NCBI RefSeq assembly: GCF_002159705.1
Contig: NZ_NFJD01000001.1
Location: 496,001 to 560,000 of the forward strand
Direction of reading: 5' to 3'
Source: Elusimicrobium sp. An273
Lineage (GTDB): Bacteria; Elusimicrobiota; Elusimicrobia; Elusimicrobiales; Elusimicrobiaceae
Length of the DNA stretch: 64,000 bases
This document shows, in pieces, positions 59,222 to 64,000 of the stretch. A model generated the notes under the pieces. It was not told the DNA's origin and made no database searches. It was given only the letters and a program-made list of their open reading frames with translations. Positions within the stretch are counted from its first letter, which is position 1, and each line of letters opens with the position of its first letter. The position numbers and the translations under genes were made by a program.

Positions 59222-60007
59222 TTACGCCTGCTGCAAAAAGCGGCAAAGTTCCCGTTGGGCGTATTTTTCGGCAAACGGGGAATGGCTGCAGCGCTCCCAC
59301 AAAATAGTCTGCGGCCGAATACCGCACGCTGTAAGCGGTTCCAACACCCCCGCGGCGGGGTGTGGGTCTTGCAAACCGTGCAGTACGCTGACGGGGCACT
59401 CCAAGCCGCGGGCGGCCTGCAATAACACTCCTTCCGTGCGCAGGCGGGCGGCTTGCGGCCAGACGGCTTGATATTGGCGGGCGTCCACCTCCAAGGCGGA
59501 ATCGTCATAAGGGGCGGGAAAGGCAAAATCGGTTTTTTGGCTCAGTTCTTCCAGCGTGCGCAACGCTTGCGGGGAAGCGGCATTGTTTTTCTCCAGTTGC
59601 CGCAGCGCTTCTTGAAAGGCTTTTGCCTCTGGTGGGGTTAATAGGGAAAGTCTCCTTTCTAAAATCTGCGGAACAAATTCATCCGTAAGCGGCGGGCAGG
59701 AAATCAACACCAAATGGCGGACGTTTTGCGGATGTATCGCCGCGTACAATAGCCCCAGCCACGCCCCCCACGAGTGCCCCGCCAGCGCAACGGGCGGCGT
59801 AAGCGTTTGAATTTGCGCGTGCAGTTCCTGCAGCAGTTCTGCTACGGAAAATGCCGTTTGCAGCAGTTCCGCCGCGGCGCGCTTTTGGCCTACTTGCGCG
59901 GCCAGCCCCGCCAAACTGCCCCGCGCCCCCGGCCCACCGTGCAGCAAGGCCAAGGTATAGGGGGCTTTGCCATATAGACGGATGGAGGCGGAAAGAGGGG
60001 CGGACAT
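59222..60007 (-). CDS. Alpha/beta-fold hydrolase
   Basis: 261 residues. Oxyanion-loop LLHGGPGARG, nucleophile elbow LAGHSWGAWLG, likely acid in LHGLQDPHPAAG and catalytic His in ERCSHSPFAEKYA. The HGGPG loop and overall layout resemble proline iminopeptidase and related serine hydrolases; substrate cannot be assigned. AGGAG precedes the ATG. It is divergent from murE. Confidence 0.85.
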   Translation of the reverse strand: MSAPLSASIRLYGKAPYTLALLHGGPGARGSLAGLAAQVGQKRAAAELLQTAFSVAELLQELHAQIQTLTPPVALAGHSWGAWLGLLYAAIHPQNVRHLVLISCPPLTDEFVPQILERRLSLLTPPEAKAFQEALRQLEKNNAASPQALRTLEELSQKTDFAFPAPYDDSALEVDARQYQAVWPQAARLRTEGVLLQAARGLECPVSVLHGLQDPHPAAGVLEPLTACGIRPQTILWERCSHSPFAEKYAQRELCRFLQQA

Positions 60008-60071
60008 AGAGAAAACTCCTAAAAGCTATTTTTTCGTTTCCTACATTCTATCAATTTGATACCATATTGCT

Positions 60072-61535
60072 ATGTCTTCCAGCATCGTTTTACAAAAAGC
60101 GGCCGAAAACGGCCTTACCGTAACCGGGCTGACGTTCCGCTCGCAGGACGTGCGCCCCGGATTTGTATTTTTTGCCTTAAAAGGCGCCAATGCAGACGGC
60201 AACTTGTTTATAGACGACGCCCTGGCCCGCGGAGCGGGGATGGTGGTGTCTATGTTCGCGCCTGCCAAGCCTTGCCCGGCGCTTTATTATCAGTCGGCCG
60301 ATATTGACCGCGACATGGCTGACGCCGCATACGAATTTTACGGGCGCCCTTCCGACGCCATGCACATGACGGGCATTACCGGCACCAAAGGCAAAACGTC
60401 CATTGCGTATTTGCTGGAATCTATTTTAACAGCCGCCGGGCATAAAGTAGGCGCGTTGGGGACGGTAAACTACCGCATGGCCGGGCAAGTCCTCTCCAAG
60501 GCGCCCAACACTACGCCCGCGGCGCTGGTACTGTTTGAGTTACTTGCCCGCATGAAAAACGGCGGCTGCGACAGTGTGGTGATGGAAGTGTCTTCGCACG
60601 CGCTGGAATTGCAGCGGGTGCGCCATATTTGGTACGACACGGCCGTGTTTACCAATTTGCAGCGGGATCATTTGGATTTTCACCACACCTTTGAAAATTA
60701 TTTTAAGGCCAAGCAAAAATTATTTGAAAACTTGGCCGATCCGCACAATTTCAAACCCAACCGCGTGGCCGTGATTAATGCAGACGATCCGTACGGCAAG
60801 CGTTTGCTGGAGCTTTTGCAGGGCCGTGTAAAGACGGTAACGTTTGGGTTGGAAAGCGAAGCCGATTTTAAGGCGCAGGACATTCAAGAAACCTTGGAAG
60901 GCACTTCGTTTTCTATAAACGGCACGCCCATGCACATCCGCCTTTTGGGCCGGCACAATGTGTACAACGCCCTGGCCGCGTGTGCCGCGGCGTGGGTGCA
61001 CGGCGCCGACGAAGCGGCCATTGTGCGCGGATTGGCCGCCTTGCCGGGCGTACCGGGGCGGATGGAACGCATAGACGAAGGACAGCCGTTTTCCGTCTTT
61101 GTGGATTTTGCCTATACCGACGAATCGCTTCGCCGGGCGTTTGATACGGTGGAGCCTTTTAAAAAAGGGCGCGTATTGGTGGTTTTCGGCTGCGGCGGCC
61201 AGCGCGACCGCACCAAACGGCCGCTGATGGGAAATACGGCCTGTTCGCGCGCGGATCGGGTGTTTTTAACCAACGACAACCCGCGCTGTGAAGATCCGCA
61301 GCAAATTTTTAACGATATTTTAGCCGGGATGAAAGATTTTTCCAATTATCAAATCATCCCCGACCGGGCGCAGGCGATTGAAAGCGCTTTAAAAGAAGCC
61401 CAACCGGGCGATATTGTCATCATCGCCGGGAAAGGGCACGAAGATTATCAGCTGGTCGGTACGCAAAAAAGACATTTTTCCGATCAGGAAACCGTCCGGA
61501 CGTGGTTGCAAAAAGAGAAGAAAAAATATGTTTAG
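60072..61535 (+). CDS. murE: UDP-MurNAc-L-Ala-D-Glu:meso-DAP ligase (MurE)
   Basis: 487 residues. ATP loop TGITGTKGKTSIAYLLE, VVMEVSSHALELQRV and the substrate motif LTNDNPRCED: DNPR is the meso-diaminopimelate signature, so the wall is of the DAP type. FVDFAYTDESLRRAF replaces the usual DYAHTPD-like segment, keeping the Asp. It adds the third residue of the stem peptide. No Shine-Dalgarno precedes the ATG. It overlaps murD by 8 nt. Confidence 0.96.
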   Translation: MSSSIVLQKAAENGLTVTGLTFRSQDVRPGFVFFALKGANADGNLFIDDALARGAGMVVSMFAPAKPCPALYYQSADIDRDMADAAYEFYGRPSDAMHMTGITGTKGKTSIAYLLESILTAAGHKVGALGTVNYRMAGQVLSKAPNTTPAALVLFELLARMKNGGCDSVVMEVSSHALELQRVRHIWYDTAVFTNLQRDHLDFHHTFENYFKAKQKLFENLADPHNFKPNRVAVINADDPYGKRLLELLQGRVKTVTFGLESEADFKAQDIQETLEGTSFSINGTPMHIRLLGRHNVYNALAACAAAWVHGADEAAIVRGLAALPGVPGRMERIDEGQPFSVFVDFAYTDESLRRAFDTVEPFKKGRVLVVFGCGGQRDRTKRPLMGNTACSRADRVFLTNDNPRCEDPQQIFNDILAGMKDFSNYQIIPDRAQAIESALKEAQPGDIVIIAGKGHEDYQLVGTQKRHFSDQETVRTWLQKEKKKYV

Positions 61536-62922
61536 AAAAGACAAATTAAAAGGACAAAAAGCCTGCGTGCTCGGCTGGGGCAAAAGCGGGCGTGCCGCGG
61601 CGGCTTTGCTGGCGGCAAACGGATTTGAAGTATTAATCAGCGAGGAAGCGGCCATTTCCCACGCCGCTCAGGCCGTGCTTCCGCCCGGCGTAACGCTGGA
61701 GACGGGCGGCCATTCCGACCGAATTTTTGAATGCGGATTTTGGATTAAAAGCCCGGGCATTTTCCCGCGCCATCCGGTGTTGGTGGAAGCCAAGAAGCGG
61801 GGAATCCCCGTGTTTAGCGAATTGGAAACCGCTATTGCGTTTATGCCCAAAGGCATCCGCCTTTTTGCCGTAACCGGCACCAACGGCAAAACCACCACCA
61901 CGGCGCTGTTGGGTGAAATTTTGAAGGAAAATGCCGCCCGCGAAAACAAAGGCCGCGGCGTGCATATTTGCGGCAACATCGGCAGTCCCGTTTCGGCTTG
62001 TGCGCCCCGGGTAAAAAAAGGGGATGACGTGGTGATTGAAGTGTCCAGCTATCAGCTGGAAGACAGCACCTATTTCCGACCTCATTATGCGTGCCTTTTG
62101 AATGTGACGCCCGACCATCTGGATCATCACGGCGGGATGAAAGGCTACATCAAGGCCAAAGCCAAAATTTTTAAAAACCAGCGCGCCAATGATGTGCTGG
62201 TGGTAAACGGGGCCGACGCCGTGTGCGCCCAACTGGTGGAAAAAGCCAAAAGCGAAGTGCTGGCTTTTTCTACCCAGCCCAAACATTTGCTGAAAACGGA
62301 TGTATTTTTTGACGGAGACGAACTGATTTTCAGCGAAGGGCACCAGCTGCGCCCGCCGCACCTGAAAGGAATTCATAACATTGAAAACGCCATGGCCGCC
62401 GCTTTAATGGCGTTTGCCGCCGGCGTGCCCGCCGATACCGTGCGGGCCGTGTTTGACCGGTTTGAAGCGATGGAGCACCGCATTGAACAGTTTGCCTATC
62501 ACCGCGGCGTGGTGTACGTAAACGATTCCAAAGCTACGAATTTGGACTCCACCATTACCGCACTGAAAAGTTTTGATAAAAACCGCAACTTGTGGCTGAT
62601 TTTGGGCGGGCGGGACAAAGGCGCTTCTTACGAAGTGCTGATTCCGTATCTCAAAGACTATTGCAAACAGGTGCTGACGATTGGCGAAGCGATGGATAAA
62701 ATTGAGCGGGAACTGCACGGCGCCGTACCGCTGACGCGCTGCGAAACGCTGGACAAAGCCGTTCAAACCGCCATGCGCGGCGCAACGCGGGGGGACATTG
62801 TGCTGTTGTCGCCGGCGTGTTCCAGCTTTGACCAATTTAAAGATTTTGAACACCGCGGCAAAATCTTTAAGCAACTGGTCAACGCCTATATTTTTAAAGA
62901 GCGGACGGACGGGAAAAAATAA
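61528..62922 (+). CDS. murD: UDP-N-acetylmuramoylalanine--D-glutamate ligase
   Basis: 464 residues from the ATG at 61528, inside the murE end (8-nt overlap). N-terminal Rossmann-like VLGWGKSGRAAAALL, ATP loop AVTGTNGKTTTTALLGEI, VVIEVSSYQLED, and C-terminal VNDSKATNLDSTI with the lysine that orders ADP, plus LLSPACSSFDQFKDFEHRG, are MurD hallmarks. It adds D-Glu to UDP-MurNAc-L-Ala. Confidence 0.97.
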   Translation: MFRKDKLKGQKACVLGWGKSGRAAAALLAANGFEVLISEEAAISHAAQAVLPPGVTLETGGHSDRIFECGFWIKSPGIFPRHPVLVEAKKRGIPVFSELETAIAFMPKGIRLFAVTGTNGKTTTTALLGEILKENAARENKGRGVHICGNIGSPVSACAPRVKKGDDVVIEVSSYQLEDSTYFRPHYACLLNVTPDHLDHHGGMKGYIKAKAKIFKNQRANDVLVVNGADAVCAQLVEKAKSEVLAFSTQPKHLLKTDVFFDGDELIFSEGHQLRPPHLKGIHNIENAMAAALMAFAAGVPADTVRAVFDRFEAMEHRIEQFAYHRGVVYVNDSKATNLDSTITALKSFDKNRNLWLILGGRDKGASYEVLIPYLKDYCKQVLTIGEAMDKIERELHGAVPLTRCETLDKAVQTAMRGATRGDIVLLSPACSSFDQFKDFEHRGKIFKQLVNAYIFKERTDGKK

Positions 62923-62936
62923 ACCGCGCTTGCTTT

Positions 62937-62967
62937 AAAAAACCCCGCCTAAAAAGGCGGGGTTTTT
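62937..62967. terminator. Bidirectional terminator between murD and murC
   Basis: CCCCGCCT/AGGCGGGG stem, 4-nt loop, A run left and T5 right. Confidence 0.92.
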
Positions 62968-62969
62968 AA

Positions 62970-64000
62970 TTATTTGCTGTAATGCAGGCAACAGTTGCCC
63001 AACATGCAATTTTTGCATCCCGATACGCTTTGCCGTTCTTTTAGCGAGGCCAGCAGTTTGCGGGCAAAATCCGTCAGCGTCGGGTCGCGCGCGCCCAGCA
63101 CCAGCAGAATATCCCCCGGCTGTGCGGCGCCGGCCATTTCGGCCAAAATGCGTTCGCGGCAGTCGTCGTAGCTGACGTTCACGCCGCGCGCTTTTAGCCC
63201 TTCGTACACCGTCCGGCAGGAAACGCCCTGCGGAATGGTGCCGCCCGGATAGTACACTTCCGTCAGCCACAGGTGGTCTTGCGGGCCGATGTGTTTGGCA
63301 AAACTTTCCACAAATTCCGGCGCCAGCAGTTTAATGGAAGTAAATGCATGCGGCTGGTAAAACGCCAGCACGCGTTTGCCGCGCAGGTGGGCGGCGGCAA
63401 TGGTGGCGCCCAGTTTGTGCGGGTTGTGGGCAAAATCGTCAATCACTTCAATTTTGTCGTAACTGCCGATGCTGGCAAAACGGCGGGCGATGCCTTGGAA
63501 TTTGTTGAGCGCTTTGGCGCAAGTATCCAAATCTACCCCCATTTGCAGGGCGGCCGCCACGGCGGCTACGGCATTGCTTACGTTGTGCAAGCCGGGCACG
63601 TGCAGGCGGAAAGGCTGGCCTTGAATGGTAAAGTCCGAACCGAAGCCGTCCACTTTTATTTCGCTCGGGTGTACGTCCCCCAGCGACAGGCCGAACGTTT
63701 TGGCCTGCGGGGCCAGTACGCGCAGGTTTTCTTCTTCGGCGTTAATGATGGCGGTTTTGCAGTGGGAGATAAATTCTTTAAAATAGCCCTGCAGTACGGA
63801 AATTTCTTTGTGGTCTTTCTGCAAGTTCAGGCAGACGCCCAGGTACGGCTTGTATTTGACGATGGAACCGTCGCTTTCGTCGGCTTCAATGACCAAAATG
63901 TCCGAATTTCCCTTATATACGTTTCCAAACACGCCCTGTTCTTTTTGCAGCGATAAAATCGCCGCGCCCGTAATGACCGAAGGGCTCATCCCGGCAAAGG
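62970..64000 (-). CDS. murC: UDP-N-acetylmuramate--L-alanine ligase (5' end beyond window)
   Basis: The frame stays open to base 64000, so the N-terminus and ATP loop lie outside; about 343 codons are visible. VIEADESDGSIVKYKP, NVSNAVAAVAAALQMG, DDFAHNPHKLGATIAAA and RVLAFYQPHAFTSIKLL identify MurC, which adds L-Ala to UDP-MurNAc. The C-terminus carries an unusual cysteine cluster (GCKNCMLGNCCLHYSK, four Cys in CX2CX4CC) not usual for the family. It is convergent to murD although it acts one step earlier. Confidence 0.93.
   Translation of the reverse strand, partial: FAGMSPSVITGAAILSLQKEQGVFGNVYKGNSDILVIEADESDGSIVKYKPYLGVCLNLQKDHKEISVLQGYFKEFISHCKTAIINAEEENLRVLAPQAKTFGLSLGDVHPSEIKVDGFGSDFTIQGQPFRLHVPGLHNVSNAVAAVAAALQMGVDLDTCAKALNKFQGIARRFASIGSYDKIEVIDDFAHNPHKLGATIAAAHLRGKRVLAFYQPHAFTSIKLLAPEFVESFAKHIGPQDHLWLTEVYYPGGTIPQGVSCRTVYEGLKARGVNVSYDDCRERILAEMAGAAQPGDILLVLGARDPTLTDFARKLLASLKERQSVSGCKNCMLGNCCLHYSK

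Overview
The window reads as a replication-origin-proximal chromosome segment of a strictly anaerobic, diderm bacterium with roughly balanced GC. LPS genes (kdsC, hldD), two predicted outer-membrane barrels and a CsgG-type lipoprotein indicate an outer membrane. The DNPR motif in MurE indicates meso-DAP peptidoglycan. A superoxide reductase/flavodiiron/rubredoxin operon indicates an oxygen-sensitive anaerobe. My best guess at lineage is a gut Elusimicrobiota member, but that is inference from gene style, not a database match. There are no insertion sequences, prophage or CRISPR arrays; nearly all of it is dense housekeeping sequence.

Layout. 1-3.4 kb (minus): CsgG-like lipoprotein, a small membrane protein, serS and a TPR protein cut by the window edge. 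3.5-7.7 kb (plus): kdsC, a barrel protein, a DUF1646 transporter, an MgtC-like protein and a DegT aminotransferase. 7.9-11.9 kb (minus): GT4 glycosyltransferase, lepB, parA, parB, with two parS-like palindromes bracketing lepB. 12-14.9 kb (minus): tpx, superoxide reductase, flavodiiron protein, flavin reductase, rubredoxin. 15.2-23.2 kb (plus): dnaA, a DnaA-box cluster, dnaN, a DUF721/DciA-like gene, gyrB, gyrA. Gene direction flips at dnaA, as expected around oriC. 23.4-32.6 kb: a GH13 enzyme, then a full F-type ATP synthase operon with hldD inserted between atpA and atpG. 32.7-35.6 kb: sugar kinase, prohibitin-like protein, Sel1-repeat protein. 35.7-38.1 kb (minus): two secreted chymotrypsin-fold proteases whose nucleophile is Cys instead of Ser. 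38.3-42 kb: glyA, a deoxyhypusine synthase-like gene, a barrel protein and a DoxX protein. 42-47 kb: dnaX, recR, comEC, guanine deaminase. 47-48 kb: a secreted protein of unknown function. 48-53.9 kb (minus): a peptidoglycan-recycling operon (ampG, murQ, anmK, nagZ) behind an AI-2E-family transporter. 54 kb: tRNA-Val followed by a 188-bp tandem repeat. 54.6-64 kb: marC, uvrB, birA-like, a response regulator, tilS, a hydrolase, murE, murD and a truncated murC.

The signals I find most interesting are: (i) the tandem GxCG secreted proteases, which share a long-range promoter element with the unknown secreted gene at 47.1 kb; (ii) at least eight genes whose -10 hexamer ends 5-7 nt before the ATG with no Shine-Dalgarno, i.e. 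probable leaderless transcripts; (iii) a 14-bp palindrome shared by the GH13 gene and the ATP synthase operon; (iv) a ParB-site variant with swapped outer bases; (v) hldD inside the atp operon; and (vi) degenerate or atypical ComEC and BirA proteins.
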